Source: Pseudomonadota bacterium
GTDB taxonomy: Bacteria > Pseudomonadota > Gammaproteobacteria > Burkholderiales > Burkholderiaceae_B
Length of the DNA: 64,000 nt
Assembly: GCA_023389155.1 (NCBI GenBank)
Contig: JAEWEV010000019.1
Span: 62,001 to 126,000 of the forward strand
Direction of reading: 5' to 3'
Shown: in pieces, positions 18,373 through 26,884 of the stretch
Position numbering within the stretch: the first letter of the stretch is position 1
How the letters are laid out: each line of letters starts with the position of its first letter
The notes under the pieces: generated by a model
What the model was told of the DNA's origin: nothing
Databases searched by the model: none
The model's input: only the letters and a program-made list of their open reading frames with translations
Program-made: the position numbers and the translations under genes

Positions 18373-19359
18373 CTATTTACTGGTAATATTGGCTGCCTCA
18401 AGCAACTTCGCGATTCTTTCCCGATCCTGCGCGACAAATTCGCTGGTTGCTTTGGTATCCATCAAGAACGGTTCCACACCCTGCTTCTCGTACATCTTGA
18501 TGGTCTCAGGATTTTCAGACACTTTTTTGAGCGCAGCAAACAGCGTATCGACCACCTCTTTGGGCGTTGCAGCAGGAACAGCCATGCTATACCAGCTTGA
18601 ACCTTTGAAGCCATCGTATCCAAGCTCATCCATCGTCGGTACATCGGGCAAGGCGGGTGAACGTTTATTGGCAGCAATGGCAAGCGCATTCAGCTTGCCT
18701 TCCTTGATAAACGGCAGCACAGCAGGCAAATTCAGAAAGCCAACTTTGACCAGTCCGCCCGCCAGATCGGTGGATGCAGGCGCAGCTCCCTTATAGGGAA
18801 CATGCAAGAGTTTGGCATGGGTCTTCTGCTTGAAATTTTCACCCGTCAGATGCGGCGAACTGCCGTTACCCGCAGAGGCATAACTGTATTTATCCGGATT
18901 GTCCTTGCTGTCCTGGATCAGTTCGTCCACTGTTTTCAGGCCGGAATCGGCTGACACCGTCAGGACATTGGGAATATTTCCAACCATTCCAACAAACGTG
19001 AAGTCCTTGATACCGTCGTACTGTACCTTTTGCATCAGCGGGGTCACAATATGTGCCGCAGCCGTGCCAAACAATACCGTGTAGCCATCGGGTTTAGATC
19101 TGGCCACGTATTCCGCACCAATACTTGCACCGCCCCCCGGTTTGCTCTGAATGATAATGGATTGACCCAGCTCCTCGCTCATCTGCTTGGCCACGATGCG
19201 AGCAAGAATGTCCGCCGGACCGCCCGCAGCGTAAGGGTTGATAAATGTAATCGGCTTGGCTGGATAATCGGCGGCCTGTGCTGTCTGCGCTACCACTGCA
19301 GTCAGCAGAATCACGCCACCTGCAATAACACTAGTGAATCTGCGATGTTTTCCTGACAT
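18373..19359 (-). CDS. Bug/TctC-family periplasmic receptor
   Basis: 328-residue TctC-type receptor with a Sec signal peptide ending AQAAD near residue 30 and landmarks INPYAAGGPADILAR, SKPGGGASIGAEYVARSKPDGYT and HVPYKGAAPAS. The ribosome site AAAGGAGAGAGAC precedes the ATG. It is embedded in the CoA-catabolic operon, so it should capture the carboxylate that the enzymes degrade. No TctAB pair is encoded beside it. A 137-base gap upstream contains a small hairpin (19377-19393), so it may have its own promoter or processing point. Confidence 0.93.
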   Translation of the reverse strand: MSGKHRRFTSVIAGGVILLTAVVAQTAQAADYPAKPITFINPYAAGGPADILARIVAKQMSEELGQSIIIQSKPGGGASIGAEYVARSKPDGYTVLFGTAAAHIVTPLMQKVQYDGIKDFTFVGMVGNIPNVLTVSADSGLKTVDELIQDSKDNPDKYSYASAGNGSSPHLTGENFKQKTHAKLLHVPYKGAAPASTDLAGGLVKVGFLNLPAVLPFIKEGKLNALAIAANKRSPALPDVPTMDELGYDGFKGSSWYSMAVPAATPKEVVDTLFAALKKVSENPETIKMYEKQGVEPFLMDTKATSEFVAQDRERIAKLLEAANITSK

Positions 19360-19496
19360 GTCTCTCTCCTTTAATGCTGATGTTTTCCATCAGTCCAAAA
19401 TAGCGGCGGTACCTCGCGGTCGGTCCATCGGGTTCGACCTCAATGACAACCGCAATAGCAAATGGTCTATGACTGATGCAGTCAATAGTCTTTAAA

Positions 19497-20693
19497 TCAA
19501 ATTACCTTTAACTCACTTAAGCCGCTGATCTGCTCATCGGTCAACCCGAGCTTTTCTTTCAGGATTTTTTCCGTATGCTCACCCAGCAGCGGCGGTCTGC
19601 TCATTCTCGGATTGTCATAACCCGTGAATTTGAAAGGAACCGCAATACCTTCGAACTCTCCGACCTGCGGATGCGCAAAGCGCTGTACCAACTCCCGGCT
19701 GATAACCTGGGGATCCTCAAAAATTTCATCGACCGACAAAATCGGACCAGCCGGTACACCAGATTCATCGCATCGTTTGCAAACGGTGACGCGATCCAGT
19801 TTCCGGATCGACTGCTGCAAGCCGGCCATCACTTCGTCGCGACGGCGAACACGTTCGGCATTTTTTGCCAGAGATTCGTCATTCGCCCACGCCTGCAGAC
19901 CCAGCAATTCACATAACGGCCTCCAGTGCTGGTCGCTTCCCGTGATCTGCACCCACTTTCCATCCGCGCACTCGAATGCAGCCGAAGGTACGCGCCCGGG
20001 GTGTTCGGTACCCAATCTCGCAGGAACCTCTCCAAGGGTGAAATAACGGGCTGCGGCAAGCGACAACAAGCCAACCTGGCCGTCAAACATGGAGAAATCA
20101 ATGTGACAGCCGCGGCCCGTTCGGTTTTTTCCCACCATGGCAGTCAAAATGGCAATCACAACCCACAGCCCCGAGGTCAGATCAGCTACGGGCAGGCCTG
20201 GTTTGACGGGCGCGCCACCACGTTCTCCGGTCAGGCTCATAATGCCTCCCATCGCCTGAAAGACAGTGTCATAGCCCTTGCGTGGCGCGTACGGTCCGGT
20301 CATGCCAAAACCGGTGCAGGATACATAAACAATGTCAGGATTGTTCTTTATGATTTCGTCGTAGTGCAAACCGTATTTTTTTAGCGTACCTACCGGAAAA
20401 TTCTCCAGAAACACGTCAGCGTCCTGTGCAAGCTCCCGAATAATTTTCTGGCCTTCCGGCGAACGCAGATTCACCGTAATGGATTCCTTGCTCCGGTTGA
20501 ACGCAAAAAAATACGCGGACTCGCTACCGTGATCGCCTTTCACACGCGGTTCGAAATGACGTGTTTCGTCGCCGGTCTCAGGTTGTTCGACCTTGATGAC
20601 CTGGGCCCCCATTTCAGCAAGAATCATAGAGGCAAACGGGCATGCCAGCACCCGCGACAAATCCAGAATTTTCAATCCTTCCAGCGGTCTCAT
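19497..20693 (-). CDS. Class III CoA-transferase (CaiB/BaiF family)
   Basis: 398-residue CoA-transferase. The N-terminal motif LEGLKILDLSRVLACPFASMILAEMGA and the internal GYDTVFQAMGGIMSLTGE, which carries the catalytic aspartate near residue 164, mark the CaiB/BaiF family (CoA swapped via an enzyme-bound glutamyl/aspartyl anhydride). I start at the ATG at 20693, seven bases after AAGGA. An in-frame GTG at 20708 overlaps the upstream stop but lacks a ribosome site. It probably moves CoA from succinyl-CoA or acetyl-CoA to the imported dicarboxylate. Confidence 0.9.
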   Translation of the reverse strand: MRPLEGLKILDLSRVLACPFASMILAEMGAQVIKVEQPETGDETRHFEPRVKGDHGSESAYFFAFNRSKESITVNLRSPEGQKIIRELAQDADVFLENFPVGTLKKYGLHYDEIIKNNPDIVYVSCTGFGMTGPYAPRKGYDTVFQAMGGIMSLTGERGGAPVKPGLPVADLTSGLWVVIAILTAMVGKNRTGRGCHIDFSMFDGQVGLLSLAAARYFTLGEVPARLGTEHPGRVPSAAFECADGKWVQITGSDQHWRPLCELLGLQAWANDESLAKNAERVRRRDEVMAGLQQSIRKLDRVTVCKRCDESGVPAGPILSVDEIFEDPQVISRELVQRFAHPQVGEFEGIAVPFKFTGYDNPRMSRPPLLGEHTEKILKEKLGLTDEQISGLSELKVI

Positions 20694-20704
20694 TCCGTTT
20701 TCCT

Positions 20705-21430
20705 TCACGACTTCTTGAAGCCACGCATCATGACGTTCGCATCACGACCCACGGCCAATGCTTCTTCCAGCGACAGATCTGCAGCCCGATAAAAAGTCCG
20801 CTTGGTGGTCGCCATCGCGACCGGACTCCAGCCTGCCAGCTTCTCGGCATACGCTCTGGCCTCACCAAGCACCTCATCAGCCGCGCAGACCTTATTGACC
20901 AATCCGAGCTCAGCCGCACGCTGTCCACTGACAGGTTCTGCCATAGCGACCAGTTCAAAGGCCTTTTTCTGTCCAAGCTGCCGCACCAGATTTGCCAGCA
21001 CGACGGCAGCGACGATGCCGTGTTTGAGTTCGGGATAGCCAAATCGCGCATCTTCTGCCATGACGACCAGATCGCAGGCAAGCGCCAGACCGGCGCCGCC
21101 GCCAAGGGCATTGCCATATACAGCCGCAATAATCGGTTTTGCAATTTTTGAAAATGCCAGATGCAATGATGTCGTCAGATCGGCACGGTCCAGCACCTGG
21201 TCGGTAGCATCCGGAGTCAGGCTGCTGAATTCGCCGGTATCGGCACCGGCACAGAAGGATTTGCCATTACCGTGCAATATCATGGCACGCACCTCAGGAT
21301 CCCGCTGCCCCTTTATCAACGCATCAACCAGGGCTTGCGTCAGTTCCGTGTTCAGAGCATTGTGCTTCTCCGGCCGGTTAAGACTGATCGTCAATACATG
21401 ATTCGTTATTTCAGTTGTCAAAACAGACAT
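20705..21430 (-). CDS. Enoyl-CoA hydratase/isomerase family protein (one catalytic Glu missing)
   Basis: About 241-residue crotonase with FCAGADTGEF and the ALGGGAGLALACD oxyanion-hole region. The glutamate of classical hydratases in this second motif (GCEL-type) is replaced by glycine (GAGL), while the other is kept (GYPELKHGI). It may therefore act as an isomerase, hydrolase or lyase rather than a simple hydratase. I prefer the ATG at 21430 (GGA seven bases ahead) to the one at 21442, which abuts AAGG. It is the second gene of the operon starting at 22398. Confidence 0.87.
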   Translation of the reverse strand: MSVLTTEITNHVLTISLNRPEKHNALNTELTQALVDALIKGQRDPEVRAMILHGNGKSFCAGADTGEFSSLTPDATDQVLDRADLTTSLHLAFSKIAKPIIAAVYGNALGGGAGLALACDLVVMAEDARFGYPELKHGIVAAVVLANLVRQLGQKKAFELVAMAEPVSGQRAAELGLVNKVCAADEVLGEARAYAEKLAGWSPVAMATTKRTFYRAADLSLEEALAVGRDANVMMRGFKKS

Positions 21431-21453
21431 GTGATTTTCCATCCTTATCTAAT

Positions 21454-22398
21454 TCAGATTTCACGCAAGGCTCGCCTTGCATCATTCAATTCCTCTACCA
21501 GCTGTTGCATGACCTGGCTAACCGGCAGAATGTGATCCACCAGGCCGGCCGACTGACCAAGCTCCACTTTTCCCCAAGTTACATTTCCTTCGAGCGCCGC
21601 CTGTTTCAGCGTACTTTTCCTGAACTCTGCCTCATAGTCCGCCTTATCAAAAACCGAGGCGTCGACCTGCAGCATATGTGCAGCGAAATCATTACGAATC
21701 ATTCTGACCGGCAGTCCCTTGCGACCAACCAGGCTGGTCCCGTCCACCGCAGTTGCTAAGGCGGCCGACTTGTATGCCTCGTGAACGCTGGCCTCTTCAG
21801 TCATCAGAAACCGCGTACCCAGTTGCACGGCATCGGCGCCCAGCGCCAGCATGGCGGCAATGCCATACCCGTCTGCCACACCCCCGCCGCCGATAATGGG
21901 CAGATCAAAATCTCGGACTGCTTTGCGTACAATGACCAGTGAACTGACTTCATTGGCTGGAGGATGTCCGCCCGCTTCAGCGCCTACCACAACGAGCGCA
22001 TCCACCCCCGCGTCAGCCGCCTTGCGCGCATGCTCAAGTGTGGAAACCACATGAATCCACCGCGTGCCAATATCCTGGAATCGTTTCAGATGCGCCTTGG
22101 GCCCCCCTTGAGAAGCAAAAATTACGGGCACCTGAAATTCGTATGCCATGTCCAGGAATGCCTGTGCGCCGGGACGATAAAGAGGAATGTTGACGCCGAA
22201 AGGCTTATCGGTGGCGGCCCGCACCTCTTGCAGTACACGGCGAAAATCCTGTTCATACATGGGTCCGGCGGCGACAACACCCAGTCCGCCCACATTGGAG
22301 ACCGCCGCGGGCAAAGCGGCACACGAGGACGCCCAGCTCATGCCTGCCTGAACGATTGGATATTCGATATTCAACATCTGGGTAATGCGGGTATTCAT
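21454..22398 (-). CDS. Nitronate monooxygenase / 2-nitropropane dioxygenase-like flavoprotein
   Basis: 314-residue FMN TIM-barrel protein of the NMO/FabK-like group. It has QAGMSWASSCAALPAAVSNVGGLG at residues 17-40, GAEAGGHPP near 143 with the catalytic histidine of class I nitronate monooxygenases, and the FMN phosphate site GGGVADGYGIAAMLALGADAVQLGTRF near 175. The family also contains enoyl-thioester reductases and other flavoenzymes, and in this CoA-thioester operon a reductase-like role is as likely as nitronate oxidation. First gene of the minus-strand operon, divergent from the MarR gene. Confidence 0.85.
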   Translation of the reverse strand: MNTRITQMLNIEYPIVQAGMSWASSCAALPAAVSNVGGLGVVAAGPMYEQDFRRVLQEVRAATDKPFGVNIPLYRPGAQAFLDMAYEFQVPVIFASQGGPKAHLKRFQDIGTRWIHVVSTLEHARKAADAGVDALVVVGAEAGGHPPANEVSSLVIVRKAVRDFDLPIIGGGGVADGYGIAAMLALGADAVQLGTRFLMTEEASVHEAYKSAALATAVDGTSLVGRKGLPVRMIRNDFAAHMLQVDASVFDKADYEAEFRKSTLKQAALEGNVTWGKVELGQSAGLVDHILPVSQVMQQLVEELNDARRALREI

Positions 22399-22547
22399 TT
22401 GAAATTGAGCCTTGAAATAGCGGATCTCGTAAATAAGAGTCAGGTAGCGCGGTAAGGCTGTTAGCTTTGTGAGGTGGTTACCTGCCTTAAACTACCCGGT
22501 AGCAGCCATTAAATACAAATGACATGCAAAACAGGGGAGTTAAATTA

Positions 22548-22605
22548 GTTGAATTTTTCAACCATTAACGAAATCGTAATCCATATAGTTTCTTTTTTCA
22601 ACTAT
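22548..22605. promoter_or_regulatory. Putative MarR-type operator region
   Basis: Between the divergent flavoprotein gene (-) and the MarR gene (+) lie GTTGAA-TTT-TTCAAC, a 15-bp palindrome at 22548-22562, and at 22583-22605 a 23-base element ATATAGTTTC-ttTTtTCAAC-tAT. The second matches an element before the CoA-transferase gene (23295-23317) at 19 of 23 positions. Both share the core TCAAC. They are good candidates for sites bound by the adjacent MarR protein. Confidence 0.55.
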
Positions 22606-22675
22606 TTTTTGTTGATTTTTTGAACGACTTCCCGCATGATTCCATTTATCTGTATTAAAGAAGACATTCACTACC

Positions 22676-23146
22676 ATGAAGCAACCCGAAAACATCAAAC
22701 AACTGTTTTCCTACCGCCTTAACCGGCTGGCGTTTCTAAGCAGCAGCCTGGCGGAGTCCATCAATCAGGATCTGTTCGACCTGGACAAGCAGGGGTGGCG
22801 CTTTATCGGACTGCTCGGTGCATTTCAGCCCATGTCATTGAAGATGCTGGCGAAAGAGGCAAATATTGATAAAAGCCGCGCAAGTAAAGCCGTGGCAAGT
22901 CTCTCAGAGCGGGGACTGATCCAGCGCAGGGGCAGCGAAAGCGATGGCCGCAGCATTGAATTGTCGCTATCCGAAAAAGGGGAAGAGCTCTACGCCAGCG
23001 CTTTCCCCATTGCGCTACGCAGAAACAATGAAATTCTGGATGTCCTGACACCGGAAGAAAGAGAACAGTTTGATGTGATTCTCGACAAACTGATCTTTCG
23101 CACGAAAATCCTGATGGATTTGCACCCGGGACGAACCAAACGCTAA
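22676..23146 (+). CDS. MarR-family transcriptional regulator
   Basis: 156-residue winged-helix regulator. The recognition region reads KMLAKEANIDKSRASKAVASLSERGLIQRRGSESDGRSIELSLSEKG, with the DGR wing typical of MarR. Such proteins bind palindromes as dimers and release DNA on binding aromatic or CoA-thioester ligands. It stands between the catabolic operon (-) and the second CoA-transferase gene (+). Matching sequence elements in front of both units suggest it controls both, and itself. Confidence 0.9.
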   Translation: MKQPENIKQLFSYRLNRLAFLSSSLAESINQDLFDLDKQGWRFIGLLGAFQPMSLKMLAKEANIDKSRASKAVASLSERGLIQRRGSESDGRSIELSLSEKGEELYASAFPIALRRNNEILDVLTPEEREQFDVILDKLIFRTKILMDLHPGRTKR

Positions 23147-23294
23147 TATAAGCCGCCTCAAACCCGTTCTTGCCGGGAAGCTCAGCCCCCGAAAAACGTT
23201 TAGCGCCGGGCAGGCACAGCACTTGCACTTTACTCTCTGGTAAATACGATCAGCAAAAACGGCCTTTCGCCATTCAGACTCAATTACAAACATG

Positions 23295-23327
23295 ATATAG
23301 TTTCAATTATCAACCATATAATGGTTG
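23295..23327. promoter_or_regulatory. Putative MarR-type operator before CoA-transferase gene
   Basis: A 23-base element (23295-23317) repeats the one before the MarR gene at 19 of 23 positions. It merges with a 17-bp palindrome CAACCAT-ATA-ATGGTTG (23311-23327). It lies 174-206 bases before the CoA-transferase start, with no gene between. Confidence 0.55.
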
Positions 23328-23500
23328 CGACCAATAACTATAACCATCGCGAGGACGACAATTGTGAAATCAGGCTCGACAAACGTGAGGTTTCTTTCAT
23401 TATCCGATGCACACGGAGCGCAGCAGCCTGGCATCATTGGACGACACGGATCATTTTGTGTTCAACCCGCCCGGCATCGCGATCCAGTGAGCCATCTATC

Positions 23501-24727
23501 ATGATAAAAAATTCAGACAACGCGCTGCCGCTCGCGGGGATTCGTATTCTTGATCTGACCAGCGCAGTGGTGGGCCCCTATGCGACCCAGACTCTTGCAG
23601 ACTACGGCGCGGACGTAATCAAGCTGGAACATGCATCGGGCGATATCATCCGCTGGATTTCGGGACACTCTCCTACTCCGGGAATGTCGGGCAAATTCAT
23701 GCACATGAATCGTAATAAGCGCAGCATCTCGCTAAATCTCAAAACAAAACAAGGCAAAGCCGCGCTCGCCAGACTTGTCAGGACAACGCATATTTTCATT
23801 CATAATATGAGAACGGATGCCATTGCCCGGCTTGGTATTTCATTTGAAGAGCTGGCTGAACTCAATAGCAATCTGATCTATTGCAATGTCGTCGGTTTCG
23901 GCAGCAAGGGCCGCTATGCAAACCGGCCGGCCTATGATTCGATATTGCAGGGCGGAACCGGGCTGGCGTCATTGTTTGCACAACACGGTGAGGCGCCTCG
24001 CTACGTCCCCTATGTCGTAATAGACAGAACAGCAGCACTCATGGTCGTCAATGCGATTCTGGTCGCAGCATTTGCTCAGACCCGTTGCAAGGGTCCCCGG
24101 GAAATCGAGGTGCCGATGTTTGAGAGTTACGCGACGCTCGTTCTGAGCGAGCATCTATACGGTGAAACCTTCGATCCACCGCTCTCGCCCAGCGGCGACA
24201 AACGGTTGCTAGATGCCAATGCGCGGCCAATCCGAACGCGCGATGGATATATTTGCATCACAACGAATACGGACGCACAGGTGCTGGCACTGTTTGACGC
24301 TTTCGGCCGGCCGGAACTGAAAAATGACGAGCGATTTAATCGCGCTATCAATCGAATAGATAATATTTCAGCATTCTTCACACTGCGAGCCAGCGAAATT
24401 GCAAAACAAAGCACCGAATATTGGCTCGACAGATTGACGCAATTCGATGTTCCGTGCATGCCCTGCCATACCATTTCCTCTCTGCTGGCTGACCCCCATA
24501 TTACAGATGTGGGACTCGTGGAGAAAATAACCCATCCCACACAGGGTACCGTCAGACACTTGAACGTCCCTGTCAGCATGACAGGATTTCAGCCACAACT
24601 GCGATATCATGCTGCCCATATCGGGGAACATACGCGGGAAATTCTGGCAGAAGCCGGATTTGATGACGCGGAGATTTCTGACATGCTGGCACGTGGCGAG
24701 GCTTATATGGAGTGCCTGCAACACTAA
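23501..24727 (+). CDS. Class III CoA-transferase (CaiB/BaiF family)
   Basis: 408-residue CoA-transferase starting at the ATG at 23501; the open frame extends 60 codons further upstream but that stretch has no family sequence and contains the regulatory palindrome. Family marks are LAGIRILDLTSAVVGPYATQTLADYGADVIKLE and RPAYDSILQGGTGLASLF with the catalytic aspartate. It is monocistronic, faces the Bug gene at 24771 tail to tail, and is probably co-regulated with the large operon by the MarR protein. Confidence 0.9.
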   Translation: MIKNSDNALPLAGIRILDLTSAVVGPYATQTLADYGADVIKLEHASGDIIRWISGHSPTPGMSGKFMHMNRNKRSISLNLKTKQGKAALARLVRTTHIFIHNMRTDAIARLGISFEELAELNSNLIYCNVVGFGSKGRYANRPAYDSILQGGTGLASLFAQHGEAPRYVPYVVIDRTAALMVVNAILVAAFAQTRCKGPREIEVPMFESYATLVLSEHLYGETFDPPLSPSGDKRLLDANARPIRTRDGYICITTNTDAQVLALFDAFGRPELKNDERFNRAINRIDNISAFFTLRASEIAKQSTEYWLDRLTQFDVPCMPCHTISSLLADPHITDVGLVEKITHPTQGTVRHLNVPVSMTGFQPQLRYHAAHIGEHTREILAEAGFDDAEISDMLARGEAYMECLQH

Positions 24728-24770
24728 GAATACTCAGGATAGCGGACACTCTCTGCGTCACATGTAACGG

Positions 24771-25757
24771 TTATTCAGGAACCGCGCCAGACATTTTGAC
24801 CAGATCACCATAACGTTTTATCTCAGACGTCATGAATTTGCCAAAATCCGCTGCAGTATTGTCGCCTTCAACAACCTGGGCACCCATGCCTTCGAGCTGC
24901 GAGCGCGTTTCCGGATTTTTCAGTGCTGCATTCACGGCCTTGTTCAGTTTTTCAACAACATCACCTGGCGTTCCTGCCGGTGCGACAATTCCGTACCAGG
25001 CTGACGCAATCATCCCTTTAGCCCCCACTTCTTCAAATGTCGGAACATCAGGCAGCAGCGGAATCCGTTTTTTCGATGCGATGGCAAGCGCTTTAAGGTT
25101 TCCTCCTTTTACCTGTGCCATGGAGCCGGTATCAATCATGAAATCAAGGCGCTTTCCAAGCAAATCACTGACAGCGGGGCCGCTGCCTTTATAGGGAACG
25201 TGGGTAAACCGCGCGTCGGTCAGGTGTTGCAGTAAGGATGTGGCCAGGTGCTGGGATGAACCTACCCCGGCACTACCGAAATTGAGTTCTTCGGGGTGTT
25301 GCTTTGCATAATCAATAAGCTCACTGGCCGAGTTGAATTTTGAATCATTCGGCACTTCAAGCACGTTTGGAATATCTGCAACGAACGCAACAGCAGAAAA
25401 ATCCTTTTCGGCATCAAAACCCAGTCGCTTGTACAGGTGCGGATTGGCCGCGTTTGTGGAGCTGGTGGCGACCAGCAGAGAATAGCCATCGGGCTTCTCA
25501 CGCACGAATCCTGATGTGCCGATATTTCCACCAGCACCAGCCTTGTTTTCTACTACGACAGTCTGTCCCAATTGCTCGGTCAACCCTTTAGCCAGTATCC
25601 TTCCAAGCACGTCCGTAGCGCCGCCTGGTGACCAGGGAACAACCAGCTTGATAGCGTGATCAGGAAAATCTGCTGCCTGTACAGTACTCATTGCGGATAC
25701 GGAAAGCACAGCCGAAGCAATCGTTGCGCAAAGTCTTTTTCCTGTTTTGAAATTCAT
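24771..25757 (-). CDS. Bug/TctC-family periplasmic receptor
   Basis: 328-residue TctC-type receptor with a signal peptide ending VQAAD near residue 29 and landmarks VPWSPGGATDVLGRILA, ENKAGAGGNIGTSGFVREKPDGYS and HVPYKGSGPAVSDLLG. The ribosome site GGGAGACCTCATA precedes the ATG. It is divergent from the LysR gene at 25976, so it could be under LysR rather than MarR control. No TctAB partner is encoded nearby. Confidence 0.93.
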   Translation of the reverse strand: MNFKTGKRLCATIASAVLSVSAMSTVQAADFPDHAIKLVVPWSPGGATDVLGRILAKGLTEQLGQTVVVENKAGAGGNIGTSGFVREKPDGYSLLVATSSTNAANPHLYKRLGFDAEKDFSAVAFVADIPNVLEVPNDSKFNSASELIDYAKQHPEELNFGSAGVGSSQHLATSLLQHLTDARFTHVPYKGSGPAVSDLLGKRLDFMIDTGSMAQVKGGNLKALAIASKKRIPLLPDVPTFEEVGAKGMIASAWYGIVAPAGTPGDVVEKLNKAVNAALKNPETRSQLEGMGAQVVEGDNTAADFGKFMTSEIKRYGDLVKMSGAVPE

Positions 25758-25792
25758 TATGAGGTCTCCCTGAGTCGATTAAAATTGTCATG

Positions 25793-25825
25793 TCGCCGAT
25801 ATCTGCCTGTATCTGTCATCGGCGA
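25793..25825. repeat. Inverted repeat upstream of Bug gene
   Basis: Perfect 8-bp arms TCGCCGAT (25793-25800) and ATCGGCGA (25818-25825) with a 17-base loop, 36 bases upstream of the Bug start in the divergent gap. It is either a 5' leader hairpin of the Bug transcript or an operator. Confidence 0.35.
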
Positions 25826-25890
25826 AAAAGGTACCAGTAATGGTATCTAAAATTGATCTTGAAAAAAAATGATATTAATTTGATAATATT

Positions 25891-25907
25891 CATTCCCTTA
25901 AGGAATG
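25891..25907. promoter_or_regulatory. LysR-type T-N11-A box (CATTCC-N5-GGAATG)
   Basis: Palindrome CATTCC-CTTAA-GGAATG, containing T-N11-A, the consensus shape of LysR binding sites. It lies 69-85 bases before the LysR start and 134 bases before the divergent Bug start. The same ATTCC-N5-GGAAT core recurs at 31896-31912 in the promoter of the aminotransferase/ABC operon. Confidence 0.6.
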
Positions 25908-25975
25908 GCACCGAAGCTGATTACTACCATAACGTATACCCTCCCAATATTCCAATTCCTCGGTGTCTTATCGCG

Positions 25976-26884
25976 ATGTTGACTTTCAAACAAATCGAAG
26001 CACTGTACTGGGTCGTACAATTGGGCAGCTTTTCCAGCGCAGCAGAACGCCTGAACACCACCCAATCGGCCATTACCAAGCGAATTCAGGAACTTGAATC
26101 GGATTTTGACATCCGCATTTTTGACCGTACCGGACACAAGGCGACGCTGACGGCCAAGGGGCAGGAAATTCTCGATCTGGCATCCGAACTTCTCACACAA
26201 CGCGATGTCATGCTGATGAAACTCAAGGGACATCACACCTTTTCCGGTATTTTGCGGCTGGGCATCACTGAAATTACTGCCATGACCTGGCTGCCCGACC
26301 TGATTCAACAGTTGCGTATTCTTTTTCCACAGCTGACCATCAGTCCGAAAATTGGCATGGCTGCCGAGCTCCAGCAAAATCTGCTCAAGGGCCAGCTCGA
26401 TATGGCATTTCTGCACAATGAATTCAAATCTCCGCTGATGGAGCAGTATGCGCTGGACTACGTGCATTTTGCCTGGGTAGGCAGTCCCGGAATGATCACC
26501 AGCGATCATGTTTATACTCCCGAAGAAATATCACAAATGTCGCTAATACGACAGGATGTGGAGTCCGGGCTCAACACGCTGTACGACGACTGGCTCAAGC
26601 CTTACACGGCCGAACGAAATCTTTTTACAATCAACAGTCTGCTGGCGATGTCGGGGCTGGCCGTAGCAGGATTCGGGATATGCTGCCTGCCCATCGACTA
26701 CTTCTACCCGCTGGTGGCCAGTCGAAAACTCACCATTCTCAAAACCAATAAACCTGCTCCTATATCCATGTATTGTGCCATGTACGCAAAGAATGCCAAT
26801 TCCATGCTGTACAAAGAGGTCGCCATACTGGCTAAAGACGTTTGCAATTTCGGCATTCCTTACGGCAGTGTCATCAATGCCTGA
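25976..26884 (+). CDS. LysR-family transcriptional regulator
   Basis: 302-residue LysR protein starting MLTFKQIEALYWVVQLGSFS; the open frame begins 41 codons earlier, but those codons cover the promoter and the T-N11-A box. The helix-turn-helix is in residues 18-45 (SSAAERLNTTQSAITKRIQELESDF). Its 3' end overlaps the convergent ABC ATPase gene by 11 bases. A shared palindrome in its own promoter and upstream of the RraA-led operon suggests it regulates that operon, whose far end it meets. Confidence 0.9.
   Translation: MLTFKQIEALYWVVQLGSFSSAAERLNTTQSAITKRIQELESDFDIRIFDRTGHKATLTAKGQEILDLASELLTQRDVMLMKLKGHHTFSGILRLGITEITAMTWLPDLIQQLRILFPQLTISPKIGMAAELQQNLLKGQLDMAFLHNEFKSPLMEQYALDYVHFAWVGSPGMITSDHVYTPEEISQMSLIRQDVESGLNTLYDDWLKPYTAERNLFTINSLLAMSGLAVAGFGICCLPIDYFYPLVASRKLTILKTNKPAPISMYCAMYAKNANSMLYKEVAILAKDVCNFGIPYGSVINA

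Noticed and set aside
23321..23500. 60-codon N-terminal extension of the second CaiB-type CoA-transferase
   Set aside because: No conserved CoA-transferase sequence before MIKNSDNALPLAGIRIL, and the segment contains the regulatory palindrome.
25853..25975. 41-codon N-terminal extension of the LysR protein
   Set aside because: LysR proteins begin at the MLTFKQIEALY segment; the extension covers the T-N11-A box.
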